Source: an uncultured Lachnospiraceae bacterium
Lineage (GTDB): Bacteria > Bacillota > Clostridia > TANB77 > CAG-508
Length of the DNA stretch: 64,000 bases
Direction: 5' to 3'
NCBI GenBank assembly: GCA_945917765.1
Contig: CAMEHU010000005.1
Span: 1 to 64,000, forward strand
The translations under genes and the position numbers were made by a program. Within the stretch, counting starts at the first letter, position 1. Every line of letters begins with the position of its first letter. Positions 42,875 through 53,437 of the stretch are shown one piece after another. The notes beneath the pieces are model-generated. The model did no database searches, was not told the DNA's origin, and saw only the letters and a list, made by a program, of their open reading frames with translations.

Positions 42875-44308
42875 TTACAACTCTAAAAACCTAGCCATTT
42901 GAACACCTGAGGCTGATGCCATCATTAATCCTCTAGTCATTCCTCCGCCATCCCCAATTGAATACAAACCATTAACACTCGTTTCGAATTTTTCATTAAT
43001 TAATACCTTATTACTATAAAATTTTATTTCAGGTCCATAAAGTAAATTATCAGGATGTGCAAAACCTTCAACAATTTTATCCATTTCTTTAATAAATTGT
43101 AATATATCAGTCATTGTTCTATAACCAATTGCAAATGTTATATCACCTGGAACAGCTGACTTTAAAGTTGGTACAACAGTATTTCTATCTAACTCCTCTT
43201 GCCATGTTCTCTTTCCTCTGTTTATATCGCCTAAACGCTGAACTACAACATTTCCTTGACCTAATTCATTTAGGTTTTTAGCAACATTTCTTCCATATTC
43301 AATTGGCTTATTAAATGGATGTGTAAAATTATGTGACACTAAAATTGCTAAATTTGTGTTATTACTTTTCTTATCCTTATATGAATGCCCATTTACTAGT
43401 GTAAGATTATTGTCATACACTTCTGATGAAACAAATCCACTTGGATTTTGGCAAAAAGTTCTTACTTTATCTTTAAATGGATATGGATATCCTATAAATT
43501 TTCCTTCATACATATATTTATTAATATTTTTCATTACTTCATCTGACAATTCATATCTGATACCTATATCAACCACACCAGCTCTTGTATCTATATTGTG
43601 TTTATTACACATATCAGATAACCAATTTGCACCTTTTCTTCCCACAGCCATAACAACTTTATCAGAGTAATATTCTTCTTGTTCTGTTGTTTTAGATTTT
43701 ACAGATTTTGCTATAACACCTTTAATTTTATTATTTTCAATAATTAAATCTTTTACTTCTGTTTCAAATAACATTGTTATATTATTCTCTTCCAAATACT
43801 TTTCTAATTTCAAATATAATTCGTGAGCTTTTTCAGTTCCTAAATGTCTTATAGGAATATCTATTAAATTGATTTTCTCTTTATCAGCTTTTTTTCTTAT
43901 TTTAGTAACTTCTTCTTTAAATTCAACACCCTCAAGTTTTGGATCTGCACCAAATTTCAAATATATTTCATCAGTATAATCTATTAATTTTTTAGTTTCA
44001 TCTACACCAATATATTTATGCAAATTTCCACCAACATAAATATCATCATCTTCTGAGTTATATAAAGATAATTTTCCATCTGAAAACGCACCAGCACCTG
44101 AAAAGCCACTTGTAATATTGCAAAAAGGTTTACATTTAGTACATTTTCCTGTTTTTTCAATAGGACACGCTCTATCCTCAACTCGTTTTCCTTGTTCAAT
44201 TAGCAATACTTTTTCAGCCTTTCTTAATTGAATAAGCTCATATGCACAAAAAATTGAACTTGGTCCCATACCAATTAAAATAACATCATACTTTTGCTTT
44301 GAATTCAT
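42875..44308 (-). CDS. FAD-dependent dehydrogenase
   Basis: DVILIGMGPSSIFCAYELI; GYRTMTDILQFI; SIGDGGGMTRGLMMASASG. Confidence 0.88.
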   Translation of the reverse strand: MNSKQKYDVILIGMGPSSIFCAYELIQLRKAEKVLLIEQGKRVEDRACPIEKTGKCTKCKPFCNITSGFSGAGAFSDGKLSLYNSEDDDIYVGGNLHKYIGVDETKKLIDYTDEIYLKFGADPKLEGVEFKEEVTKIRKKADKEKINLIDIPIRHLGTEKAHELYLKLEKYLEENNITMLFETEVKDLIIENNKIKGVIAKSVKSKTTEQEEYYSDKVVMAVGRKGANWLSDMCNKHNIDTRAGVVDIGIRYELSDEVMKNINKYMYEGKFIGYPYPFKDKVRTFCQNPSGFVSSEVYDNNLTLVNGHSYKDKKSNNTNLAILVSHNFTHPFNKPIEYGRNVAKNLNELGQGNVVVQRLGDINRGKRTWQEELDRNTVVPTLKSAVPGDITFAIGYRTMTDILQFIKEMDKIVEGFAHPDNLLYGPEIKFYSNKVLINEKFETSVNGLYSIGDGGGMTRGLMMASASGVQMARFLEL

Positions 44309-44425
44309 ATAAAGTTACCTCCTTTTTAAATCAGGGACGGAGAAAATTTTAAAAATTTAAAACAGGGGACAGATTTTCAAATTCAATTTTGAAACAAAGC
44401 AAGACCGTCCCGAAATGTTTCATCA

Positions 44426-44662
44426 TTATAAAATCTTAATTAATTCTCCCATATCTTTCCCTTGAACTTGTGGAATATTAATTATTTCAAATTTTGAAGT
44501 TTTATCTCCAAATTTTATTTCAACAACATCCCCAACTTTAACATCACAGCTAGGTTTAGCAATTTTTCCATTTACTATTACTCTACCATTATCTGCAGCT
44601 TCATTTGCAACTGTTCTTCTTTTAATTACTCTTGAAATCTTTAAAAATTTATCTAATCTCAT
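44426..44662 (-). CDS. S4-domain RNA-binding protein (RqcP/YabO-like)
   Basis: MRLDKFLKISRVIKRRTVANEAADNGRVIVNGKIAKPS. Confidence 0.88.
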   Translation of the reverse strand: MRLDKFLKISRVIKRRTVANEAADNGRVIVNGKIAKPSCDVKVGDVVEIKFGDKTSKFEIINIPQVQGKDMGELIKIL

Positions 44663-44741
44663 TTTACAATTATTCCCTCCTTTTGATTTTCTTATATCAC
44701 AATTTTTCTAAGTTTTCAATTACTATTACACATATTTTTTT

Positions 44742-44807
44742 AGCCATTGGGGACGGGGCAATTTGGCACAAACATATTTGTGCCAAATTGCCCCGTCCCC
44801 AATGGCT
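44742..44807. repeat. palindromic repeat family B
   Basis: agccattggggacggggcaatttggcacaaacatatttgtgccaaattgccccgtccccaatggct: near-perfect palindrome. Confidence 0.92.
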
Positions 44808-44878
44808 ACCCAATGGCTAAAAAAATATGTATAAATTCTCAAAATTATGCAAAACTAAATAAAAAAGGAGTGATTATA

Positions 44879-45883
44879 TTGGAACATATTGGTATGCAAA
44901 CCATAAAATTTGAAAAACCACCAACAATATTGGAAACTGCTTCAATTGTAGGACCTAAAGAAGCTCAAGGACCTATGGCCAAATATTTTGACCAATGTAT
45001 TGAAGATGAATTTTGGGGTGAAAAAAGCTGGGAAAAAGCCGAAAGTAAATTTGTTAAAGAAACTGTTAATACACTTATTTCAAAATCAGAAATCAGTGTA
45101 CAAGATATCGATTACTGCTTTGCAGGGGATTTATTAAATCAATGTATCTCATCAAGCTTCGGTTTACGAGAATTAAATATTCCATTTTTTGGTGTTTTTG
45201 GAGCCTGTTCAACTTTTGTTGAAAGTATGTGTCTTGGCAGTATATTTGTTGGTTCAGGAGCTGCTAAAAATGTAATGTGTGCAACATCTAGCCATTTCTG
45301 TAGTGCAGAAAAACAATTCAGATTTCCTCTTGAACTTGGAAATCAACGTCCACCTACATCTCAATGGACTGTTACCGGTTCTGGTGCTGCTATTTTATCA
45401 GCCTCAGGAGAAGGACCTTATATCACACATATAACACCTGGTAAAATTGTTGATATGGGAATAAAAGATGCTAATAACATGGGAGCAGCAATGGCACCTG
45501 CTGCATTAGATACTTTAATAACTCATTTTAAAGATACAGGTAGAAAGCCAAGTTACTATGATGCTATCATTACTGGTGATTTAGGTCATATTGGAAAAGA
45601 AATAGTTACAGAACTAGCAGAAACAAAAGGTTATAATATAAAATCAAACTATAATGATTGCGGAGTTTTGATGTTTGACAAAGAAACCCAAGACACTCAT
45701 TCTGGCGGTTCTGGTTGTGGATGTATAGGAACTATATTTTCCGGTTACTTCTACAAGCAATTAAAAGATAAGAAATTAAAAAGGATTTTACTAATTGCAA
45801 CTGGTGCATTGATGAATTCAACTAGTACTCAGCAAGGTGAAAGCATTCCTGGAATTGCGCATGCAATTAGTATAGAGATATAA
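44879..45883 (+). CDS. spoVAD: stage V sporulation protein AD (TTG start)
   Basis: AAAAAGGAGTGATTATA-TTG; thiolase-like SpoVAD fold sequence CFAGDLLNQCISSSFGLRELNIPFFGVFGACSTF. Confidence 0.92.
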   Translation: MEHIGMQTIKFEKPPTILETASIVGPKEAQGPMAKYFDQCIEDEFWGEKSWEKAESKFVKETVNTLISKSEISVQDIDYCFAGDLLNQCISSSFGLRELNIPFFGVFGACSTFVESMCLGSIFVGSGAAKNVMCATSSHFCSAEKQFRFPLELGNQRPPTSQWTVTGSGAAILSASGEGPYITHITPGKIVDMGIKDANNMGAAMAPAALDTLITHFKDTGRKPSYYDAIITGDLGHIGKEIVTELAETKGYNIKSNYNDCGVLMFDKETQDTHSGGSGCGCIGTIFSGYFYKQLKDKKLKRILLIATGALMNSTSTQQGESIPGIAHAISIEI

Positions 45884-45937
45884 TGCACAATTGGGGACGC
45901 GTCCCTATTGTGCAAAATGCACAACTAGGGACGGATC
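45884..45937. repeat. family A copy 7 (between spoVAD and spoVAE)
   Basis: tgcacaattggggacgcgtccctattgtgcaaaatgcacaactagggacggatc. Confidence 0.88.
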
Positions 45938-45946
45938 TTTAAAACT

Positions 45947-46000
45947 GATGTGTCCCAAACTGTGCAAAATGCACAGTAGGAACGCGTCCCCAATTGTGCA
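45947..46000. repeat. family A copy 8 (between spoVAD and spoVAE)
   Basis: gatgtgtcccaaactgtgcaaaatgcacagtaggaacgcgtccccaattgtgca. Confidence 0.9.
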
Positions 46001-46017
46001 AGAAAGGATTGATAATA

Positions 46018-46404
46018 ATGAATTTTATTCAAAATATAGATTATATGCAATTACTAAGATGCTTCGTAGTAGGTGGGCTCATATGTATTATTGGCCAAAT
46101 ATTAATTGATAAAACCAAATTAACACCTGCTAGAATTTTAGTTACTTTTGTAACTGCAGGTGCTATACTTGGAGGCCTTGGTATTTATAAATATATTATA
46201 GATTTCGCTGGTGCTGGTGCAACTGTTCCATTATTGGGATTTGGTGCAAATTTAGCTAAGGGGGCTATTGAAGGTGTAAAAGAACAGGGTTTACTTGGTG
46301 CATTTATTGGTGGTGTTAAAGCTTCTGCCGGTGGTATTGCTGCTGCTGTTTTCTTTGGGTATATTGCATCTTTGATTGCTAAACCTAAGATTAAAAAACA
46401 GTAA
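46018..46404 (+). CDS. spoVAE: stage V sporulation protein AE
   Basis: Small hydrophobic protein GGLICIIGQILIDKTKLTPARILVTFV..GFGANLAKGAIEGVKEQGLLGAFIGG. Confidence 0.9.
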   Translation: MNFIQNIDYMQLLRCFVVGGLICIIGQILIDKTKLTPARILVTFVTAGAILGGLGIYKYIIDFAGAGATVPLLGFGANLAKGAIEGVKEQGLLGAFIGGVKASAGGIAAAVFFGYIASLIAKPKIKKQ

Positions 46405-46445
46405 TTTACAAATATTAATACAAATAGTATTTTCAAAATAAAAAT

Positions 46446-46480
46446 ATGGCACACAGCTAATATAACCGTGTGCCATTTTA
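46446..46480 (+). terminator. intrinsic terminator after spoVAE
   Basis: ATGGCACACAGCTAATATAACCGTGTGCCATTTT. Confidence 0.7.
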
Positions 46481-46708
46481 AAGAGGTATGCCAAAAGGCT
46501 GAAGCTATCTTCATCGACAAATCTCTTGTTTTGTTAATTAGTAAAATTAATTGCTAATTATGTGTTAAATATATTATTTAAACTTGTATATTTATATCAT
46601 ATTTTCCCGAATTTGTAAATAGTTTTACATAATATTTTTGCTTTTTATATTATATTTTCTAATAATTATTTACTTTTTTCATTTAAATAATACATTCTAA
46701 AGCTCTTA

Positions 46709-47515
46709 TTATTGTTCAATTAATTCATCAGTAATACTTTCTCCACTGATTCCTGCTATATCTTCATAGAATTTAATTGTTGTTATTTCCATATATGGAG
46801 CAAGCCATATGTATCCTATACCACATGTCAAACTTGCAAGTATTGCCCATCCCATAAATGAAAGACTTAAAACGAAAAATCTCCATCTGTTTCCTGTCAT
46901 AAGTTCTTTACTTTTCTCAACAACTTCTTTAGCTGACATATCAATATTATCATTTCCTATATATTCTGTTAATACATAGTAATATGATTTTACAATAAGA
47001 ACTATATACAATGCATAGAACACTACAAACATTAAAATAGCTACTACTGCAAATATTCCTCCTGCAGTTACTATGCTTTCAACTGAATTTCCATTACCTG
47101 TTATAGTTACAACACCTACAACTGCTAATGCAGCTATAACTCCTATTCCAACAATAATAGTTCCAAATAAAGCTATTATCCATCCTAAAAGTTTTAAAAG
47201 TGTATTACCAAAAATTGACCAAGCTCTTGCAAAATTGTTAAAACCATTTGTAAAGAAATCAAAATATCCAAATTCTTCATTTCTAGAAAATTTTATCAGT
47301 TGACCAATAAATCCAAATGATAATGGAATTGAAACAGCTACTGAAGCAACTCCTCCAACTACAGGAATAAAGCTAGCTACCATTGTTATTCCAGAAACGA
47401 CTATTAAATATAATAGTGAAATTCCTATCGCTGTCCCCCATCTTCCTCTTAAAGTATCTTTTGCTTCTTGTTTTAATTCTGCTCTTGTTTTCATATCTAT
47501 TCCTCCCTTCCACAA
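46709..47515 (-). CDS. DUF975-family membrane protein
   Basis: MKTRAELKQEAKDTLRGRWGTAIGISLLY (start probably near 47494). Confidence 0.85.
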   Translation of the reverse strand: MWKGGIDMKTRAELKQEAKDTLRGRWGTAIGISLLYLIVVSGITMVASFIPVVGGVASVAVSIPLSFGFIGQLIKFSRNEEFGYFDFFTNGFNNFARAWSIFGNTLLKLLGWIIALFGTIIVGIGVIAALAVVGVVTITGNGNSVESIVTAGGIFAVVAILMFVVFYALYIVLIVKSYYYVLTEYIGNDNIDMSAKEVVEKSKELMTGNRWRFFVLSLSFMGWAILASLTCGIGYIWLAPYMEITTIKFYEDIAGISGESITDELIEQ

Positions 47516-47525
47516 TAATTCTAAA

Positions 47526-48537
47526 CTATAACAAACTTTTTTTCAACACATTTGACCAATTATTCCACATAATTTTCACAATCTCTTCACAAGAAAAACA
47601 TTGTCTTTTCAATTCTTCTGTGATATTATTTATAAAGCTAATATTTTCAACTCCTTCAGCAGTTTTTTCAACATTCATTCCATCAAAATCACTTCCAAAT
47701 CCTATATAATCAATTCCAACCAAATCTTTTATATATTTTATATGCTTAACAATATCTTTTATATTTGCTCTTTTTTGGTTATTTAGAAAATCCGAATAAA
47801 AACAAATTCCAATTATACCTCCTGATTTTGCAATAGCTTTTATTTGTTCATCTTTTAGATTTCTTGGATTTTTACATAAATTATAAACATTCGAATGTGT
47901 TGCAATTATAGGTTTATTTGTAATTGATACAACCTCCCAGAAGCTTTTTTCGGAAAGGTGTGAAACATCAACTAGTATCCCATAATCATTTAATTTATTA
48001 ACATACTTTTTTCCTAGTTCTGTTAGCCCATTATCATTTTTAGTTTTAGCTCCACAACCAAGCTCATTATCATCGTTCCAAGTTATTGAGGCAATCCTAA
48101 CTCCTTTATTATAAAAATACTCAACATTATCTAAATCTCCACTTATTGCAGAACCATTTTCTATACTTAAAATCACCTTTGTTTCACTACTAGTTTCAAT
48201 ATTATCTGAACCATTCTCAATTTTTTTTACACTGTTTCCTATGTTAATTTCAACATTTTTTAAAGCTTCTAATAAATCATTTTTATTTTTTATAATAATG
48301 TTACAATTATTTTTTGATTGATATTCCTCTATCTTGTTTATGATACTATTACACCTTATAAAACCACCATTTTCAATATTCAAATATTTACTGTCAACAA
48401 AACATGCCATCACTTGTATTCCGACCACCTATTTCATTTGCTTTTTTTAAGGAAAACTGCAAGTTATTTTCATACAAATCCTTTTTTTCATCTAATGCTT
48501 TACTTAAGGTATCACAATGCCCATCTATATAGAACAT
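47526..48537 (-). CDS. membrane dipeptidase (renal dipeptidase family); two frames joined by +1 shift at in-frame CGG (48421-48423): complement(48424..48537) and complement(47526..48422)
   Basis: N-terminal part MFYIDGHCDTLSKALDEKKDLYENNLQFSLKKANEIGG (missed by the ORF track) carries the DGHCD metal motif; skipping C48423 continues GIQVMACFVDSKYLNIENGG...IATHSN...GSDFDGM. Confidence 0.92.
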
Positions 48538-48647
48538 TTATATAATAAACCTCCTTTAAAATAATCAAAAACTATTAATCAACTAATTGACAAATTTTTA
48601 AGTAGTTGATAATATTTATTAAAACTTATGTAGAAAGAAGATGAATT

Positions 48648-50819
48648 ATGATTAATACAGCAAAACAATTATTAAAAAATCACTTTGGTTATGACGATTT
48701 TAGAAAAGGCCAAGAAGAAATTATTTCGCATATTTTAAACAAAGAAGATTGCTTAGCAATTATGCCAACTGGTGCTGGTAAATCTATTTGTTATCAAATT
48801 CCAGCACTTACTTTTGAAGGAACTACTATAGTAATTTCTCCATTAATTTCATTAATGAAGGACCAAGTTGATTCATTAATTCAAAATGGTATTTCTGCTA
48901 CATTTATAAACAGTACTTTAAGTACTTCTGAATACTTTCAGACAATTGAAAATGCCAAATTAGGAATGTATAAAATTATTTATGTTGCCCCAGAGCGCTT
49001 AAATTCTGAAGGTTTTATCAATTTATTAAATAATATTAATATTTCCATGTTTGCAATTGATGAAGCACACTGTGTTTCTCAATGGGGTCATGATTTCAGA
49101 CCAAGTTATACTGAGATTGCAAATATTATTCTAAATTTGAAAAAAAGACCTATTGTTGCAGCATTTACAGCAACTGCAACAGAGCTTGTTAAAAATGATA
49201 TTATAAATCTTTTGAAACTATCAAATCCATTCACTCTTACTACAGGATTCGATAGAAAAAATCTTTCATTTAGCGTAGAAACACCAATTGATAAAAAGAA
49301 ATATTTATTAGATTATTTAAATAACCATAAAGATATTTCAGGAATTATTTATTGTTTATCTCGTAAAAATGTTGATAACTTATTTAACGAACTTTCAGAA
49401 CAAGGATTTTCTGTTTCAAAATATCATGGTGGAATGTCTGACTCTGCAAGAGAGCAAAACCAAAATGATTTTGTTTTTGACAAAACCTCTATAATGGTTG
49501 CAACAAATGCATTTGGTATGGGAATTGATAAATCTAATATTAGATATGTAATTCATTATAATATGCCTAAAGATTTGGAAAGCTACTACCAAGAAGCTGG
49601 TCGTAGTGGTCGTGATGGTTCACCTGCAGAATGTATATTGTTGTTTAATAGATCTGATATTGTATCTAATAAATTCTTGATTGAACAAACAGGTTCTACT
49701 AGTACAAAATTAGTTGAATATCAAAAATTAAATGATATGGTTGATTATTGTAATACTGATAAATGTCTTCGTAAATATATCCTAGAATATTTTGGAGAAA
49801 AAACAGATTATGAAAATTGCAATAACTGTAGTAATTGTAATAGTGAAATAGAATCAACTGATATAACTACAGATTCAAAGAAAATAATGTCTTGTATAAA
49901 AAGAATGAGAGAAAGATTTGGAATTGGTCTTGTTACTGATGTTTTAAAAGGCTCAAAAACTGCCAAAATTAAATCTATGAAATTTGATGATTTATCCACG
50001 TACGGAATAATGAGCGACTATTCTAAAGACACAATAAAAGAACTAATTTCATTTTTAGTATCTGAGAACTACATCAATTGTGTTGGTGACAAATACCCTA
50101 TATTAGTACTAACACCAGCATGTTCAGATGTTTTATTTAATGACAAAAAAGTATTTATAAAAAGAAAAATAGAAAAAGTAAAACCCAAAGCATCAGAAAT
50201 CAATTACGATATTGAGCTTTTTGGTACATTATCTGCTATTAGAAAACAATTAGCAGAAGAACTTAATGTACCACCATTTATTATATTTGCAGATTCAACA
50301 TTAATAGAAATGTGTATTTTATACCCTACTTCTTTAGATGAATTATATCGTGTTTCTGGTGTTGGAAAATATAAAGCTGATAATTATGGTAAATATTTTT
50401 TGCATGAAATACAAAAATATGTTGAAGAACATCAAATAGAAAAATCACCTGAAAAAGTTACTGAAATGGCAACAAAGATTTCTAGTAAAAAAATAAAAAT
50501 ACCAAAAGAAAGTAAATCAGATAGAGAGCCAACAAAAATTACTACTTACAACTTATATATGTCTGGAAAAACAATTAAAGAAATCGTAAACTTACGAGGC
50601 CTTACTCAAGCAACTATTGAAAAGCATTTGATTGATTGCTATAAAGACGGAATGGAAATTGACTTAGAAAAGGAAATACATACACAATACGAAAAAGAAA
50701 TATGCAATATGATTCACTTTATGAAAGGAGCTTTGCTTAGAGATATTAAAGCTGCTTTACCGTATGAGGTTACTTATTTTGATATTAATTATTATATTGC
50801 TAAAATAGAAAAAAATTGA
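48648..50819 (+). CDS. recQ: ATP-dependent DNA helicase RecQ
   Basis: IMPTGAGKSICYQIPA, DEAHCVSQWGHDFRP, HRDC domain. Confidence 0.95.
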   Translation: MINTAKQLLKNHFGYDDFRKGQEEIISHILNKEDCLAIMPTGAGKSICYQIPALTFEGTTIVISPLISLMKDQVDSLIQNGISATFINSTLSTSEYFQTIENAKLGMYKIIYVAPERLNSEGFINLLNNINISMFAIDEAHCVSQWGHDFRPSYTEIANIILNLKKRPIVAAFTATATELVKNDIINLLKLSNPFTLTTGFDRKNLSFSVETPIDKKKYLLDYLNNHKDISGIIYCLSRKNVDNLFNELSEQGFSVSKYHGGMSDSAREQNQNDFVFDKTSIMVATNAFGMGIDKSNIRYVIHYNMPKDLESYYQEAGRSGRDGSPAECILLFNRSDIVSNKFLIEQTGSTSTKLVEYQKLNDMVDYCNTDKCLRKYILEYFGEKTDYENCNNCSNCNSEIESTDITTDSKKIMSCIKRMRERFGIGLVTDVLKGSKTAKIKSMKFDDLSTYGIMSDYSKDTIKELISFLVSENYINCVGDKYPILVLTPACSDVLFNDKKVFIKRKIEKVKPKASEINYDIELFGTLSAIRKQLAEELNVPPFIIFADSTLIEMCILYPTSLDELYRVSGVGKYKADNYGKYFLHEIQKYVEEHQIEKSPEKVTEMATKISSKKIKIPKESKSDREPTKITTYNLYMSGKTIKEIVNLRGLTQATIEKHLIDCYKDGMEIDLEKEIHTQYEKEICNMIHFMKGALLRDIKAALPYEVTYFDINYYIAKIEKN

Positions 50820-50827
50820 CAATTATG

Positions 50828-50880
50828 AGCCAATGGGGACGGGGCAATTTGGAAGCCAAATTGCCCCGTCCCCATTGGCT
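50828..50880. repeat. palindromic repeat family B
   Basis: agccaatggggacggggcaatttggaagccaaattgccccgtccccattggct. Confidence 0.92.
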
Positions 50881-50885
50881 TTGTC

Positions 50886-50919
50886 AAAAAAAAGAACGCT
50901 TTAAAAGCGTCTTTTTTTC
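50886..50919 (-). terminator. bidirectional intrinsic terminator
   Basis: AAAAAAAAGAACGCTTTAAAAGCGTCTTTTTTT. Confidence 0.75.
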
Positions 50920-50933
50920 ATTGTAATATTTAA

Positions 50934-51284
50934 TTAAGCATTTTTAGCTATTTCAGCGATTTTAGCAAATGCTTCACTATCATTAACAGCTAATTCAGCT
51001 AACATTTTTCTGTTAACTACAACATTAGCTTTTTTAAGTCCTGCAATCATTTTGCTGTATGTTAAACCATTTTGTCTAGCTCCAGCATTAATTCTTGCTA
51101 TCCATAATTTTCTAAAATTACTCTTTTTATCTTTTCTTCCTACATATGCATATGCACCAGATTTCATAACTGCTTGTTTAGCATTTCTAAATCTATAGTG
51201 TTTTGCACCATAATATCCTTTTGCTCTTTTTAATATTTTTTTATGTTTTTTACGAGTAATTATTGCTGTTTTTACTCTTGCCAT
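50934..51284 (-). CDS. rplT: 50S ribosomal protein L20
   Basis: [42 protein letters not shown]. Confidence 0.96.
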   Translation of the reverse strand: MARVKTAIITRKKHKKILKRAKGYYGAKHYRFRNAKQAVMKSGAYAYVGRKDKKSNFRKLWIARINAGARQNGLTYSKMIAGLKKANVVVNRKMLAELAVNDSEAFAKIAEIAKNA

Positions 51285-51385
51285 TTATTTTCACTCCTAT
51301 CCTTTTTTTCAAATTTCTGTTATAAGTTTCTACTTATTTCTAATATTCCTAATATAAATATTATTGTATTTATATTAGATTACCA

Positions 51386-51595
51386 TTAATTACCATATGG
51401 TAATAATTTTTTAATTCCTGCTTCACATGTTTTGTCAGCATAAGCATTCATTATTTTACCATTTGTTTTTTGTCTTTTTGTTTTGTTAGCTAATAAATGT
51501 CTTCTATTTGCCTTAGTTCTTTTTACCTTTCCTGTTGCTGTATAAGAATATCTTTTTTTAGCTGCTTTGTTTGTTTTTAGTTTTGGCATAGCCAT
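51386..51595 (-). CDS. rpmI: 50S ribosomal protein L35
   Basis: [24 protein letters not shown]. Confidence 0.95.
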   Translation of the reverse strand: MAMPKLKTNKAAKKRYSYTATGKVKRTKANRRHLLANKTKRQKTNGKIMNAYADKTCEAGIKKLLPYGN

Positions 51596-51611
51596 TCTCT
51601 CCTCTCTTTAA

Positions 51612-52130
51612 TTATTTATCAGCTTTTTTAGCTAGGATTATAAACATATTTTTACCTTCTAATACTGGTTTTTTCTCTGGAGTTGCAACATCAGATAAAT
51701 TTTCAATAAAATCATTTAGTACTGCTTCTCCTAATTTAACATAATTTAATTCTCTACCTCTAAATCTAACAGTTATTTTAACTTTATTTCCGTCTTCAAT
51801 AAACTTTCTAGCATTCTTAGCTTTGAATTCAAAATCATGTTGTTCAATATTAGGTGTAATTCTTATTTCCTTAACTTCAAAAGTTTTTTGTTTTTTTCTT
51901 GCCTCTTTTTCCTTTTTTGCTTGCTCAAATTTATACTTTCCATAATTCATTATTTTGCAAACTGGTGGCTCAGCATTTGGAGCAACTAGAACTAAATCTA
52001 GTTTTTTCTCGTATGCAATATCTAGAGCTTCATTTAAAGAGACTGTACCTCTTTTTTCACCTTGATCATCGATTAATTGAACTTCTTTTGCTCTTATTTG
52101 TTCATTAATTGGTAATTCTTGTTTTATAAT
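51612..52130 (-). CDS. infC: translation initiation factor IF-3, inferred AUU start
   Basis: AGGAGGTGTTTT-ATT-ATAAAACAAGAATTACCAATTAATGAACAA; reads IIKQELPINEQIRAKEVQLIDDQGEKRGTVSLNEAL..; frame matches ORF 51612..51950. Confidence 0.9.
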   Translation of the reverse strand: MIKQELPINEQIRAKEVQLIDDQGEKRGTVSLNEALDIAYEKKLDLVLVAPNAEPPVCKIMNYGKYKFEQAKKEKEARKKQKTFEVKEIRITPNIEQHDFEFKAKNARKFIEDGNKVKITVRFRGRELNYVKLGEAVLNDFIENLSDVATPEKKPVLEGKNMFIILAKKADK

Positions 52131-52438
52131 AAAACACCTCCTAAAAAAATAAAGATTGACTTGAATTAAGCCAACCCACCTTCTAAATAAAGTTCTTATA
52201 TATATTTTAAAAATAAATACAAGAATTACAATATTTATTAACCTTTTTCTGTTCGATAAGGTGAGAAGTGGATTGCTTCTTCTTTTTTGTACCTAACTAT
52301 AATACTACTTTTTTGCTTATTTGTCAACCTTTTTACTAATATTTTTATAATTACTAATATTTTTTATAATTGTTGATCTTTGAACCTATCCCCAAAATAC
52401 TAATTTTAAATTTTTAGAACCGTCCCAAATATCTAATT

Positions 52439-53419
52439 TTATTTTCCACAATATCTACACAAAACCGCTTCTATTCCAATATTTAAATCAATTAACCCAA
52501 TTTTATAATTATAATCTAAATCTGAAAATTCTTGTAATATCTTTCTTAATTCAAATTCATTAAAATAATTAGATTGTGCTTTATATTTATTAACCAGGAA
52601 TGTTTGATTTGGCTTTAGTTTTAAAGCTTCTGCAATATTTTCATTATACTTTAAAGCATATTTAACCAAATATAATTTTTTGAAATGATTATATAATGTA
52701 ATTAGTATCTTCTGAACAGGCTCTTTTTGATATATCAAATTGTAGAAAACCTCCATTGCCTTTTTTATATCTTTTTTTCCTAAATTATCTGTTAAATCAA
52801 AAATAACACTGTCTATTTGTTTTGTTGCTAGAATATCGATATCTTGCTTACTAATCTTTCCATTAGGGCCTGCGTATTCTATTAATTTTCTTAGTTCATT
52901 AATAATATCCTGCAAATTTGTTCCGCAACATTCAACTAAATATTGCGCATCATAATCAGATATTTCAACTTTATATGCTGAGCTTATAGCACGGATTCTT
53001 TTAACTAAATTAGGCATTTTTTCTGGTTCAAAATTAATAACTTTTCCATATTCATCTAACACCTTATATAACTTGTTTTTATCAGCCTCAGATTCTATAA
53101 ATACTATAACATTATCTTGTTTTATATTATCTATATTATCTTTTATATAATCTGCGATACTTTCAACTAAACTTGTTATATAAGAATTTTTCTTTTTTCC
53201 TTCTTTTTTTAATAGACCTGATTCTTTTACAATTATTAGTTTTCTATCAAAACCAAAACTAGGAGTTTCGATGTTTGAAATTAACTGATTTACATTTGTT
53301 TCATCTATTTTTATAAAATTTATCCCTTCAACCAATTTATCAAAAGATTTCTTTATTTTTTTTATAAAATCTTCTAATAAAAATGTTTCTTGGCCATATA
53401 ATAAATATAAGCTTTCCAT
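52439..53419 (-). CDS. holA: DNA polymerase III delta subunit
   Basis: YLLYGQETFLLEDFIKKIK; HolA-like overall. Confidence 0.88.
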   Translation of the reverse strand: MESLYLLYGQETFLLEDFIKKIKKSFDKLVEGINFIKIDETNVNQLISNIETPSFGFDRKLIIVKESGLLKKEGKKKNSYITSLVESIADYIKDNIDNIKQDNVIVFIESEADKNKLYKVLDEYGKVINFEPEKMPNLVKRIRAISSAYKVEISDYDAQYLVECCGTNLQDIINELRKLIEYAGPNGKISKQDIDILATKQIDSVIFDLTDNLGKKDIKKAMEVFYNLIYQKEPVQKILITLYNHFKKLYLVKYALKYNENIAEALKLKPNQTFLVNKYKAQSNYFNEFELRKILQEFSDLDYNYKIGLIDLNIGIEAVLCRYCGK

Positions 53420-53437
53420 CTACTCCTCCTATTCCTT

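Noticed and set aside
45891-46109. ORF 45891..46109 (MGTRPYCAKCTTRDGSLK...)
   Set aside because: Translation of the family A repeats in a frame overlapping spoVAE; no RBS or homology.
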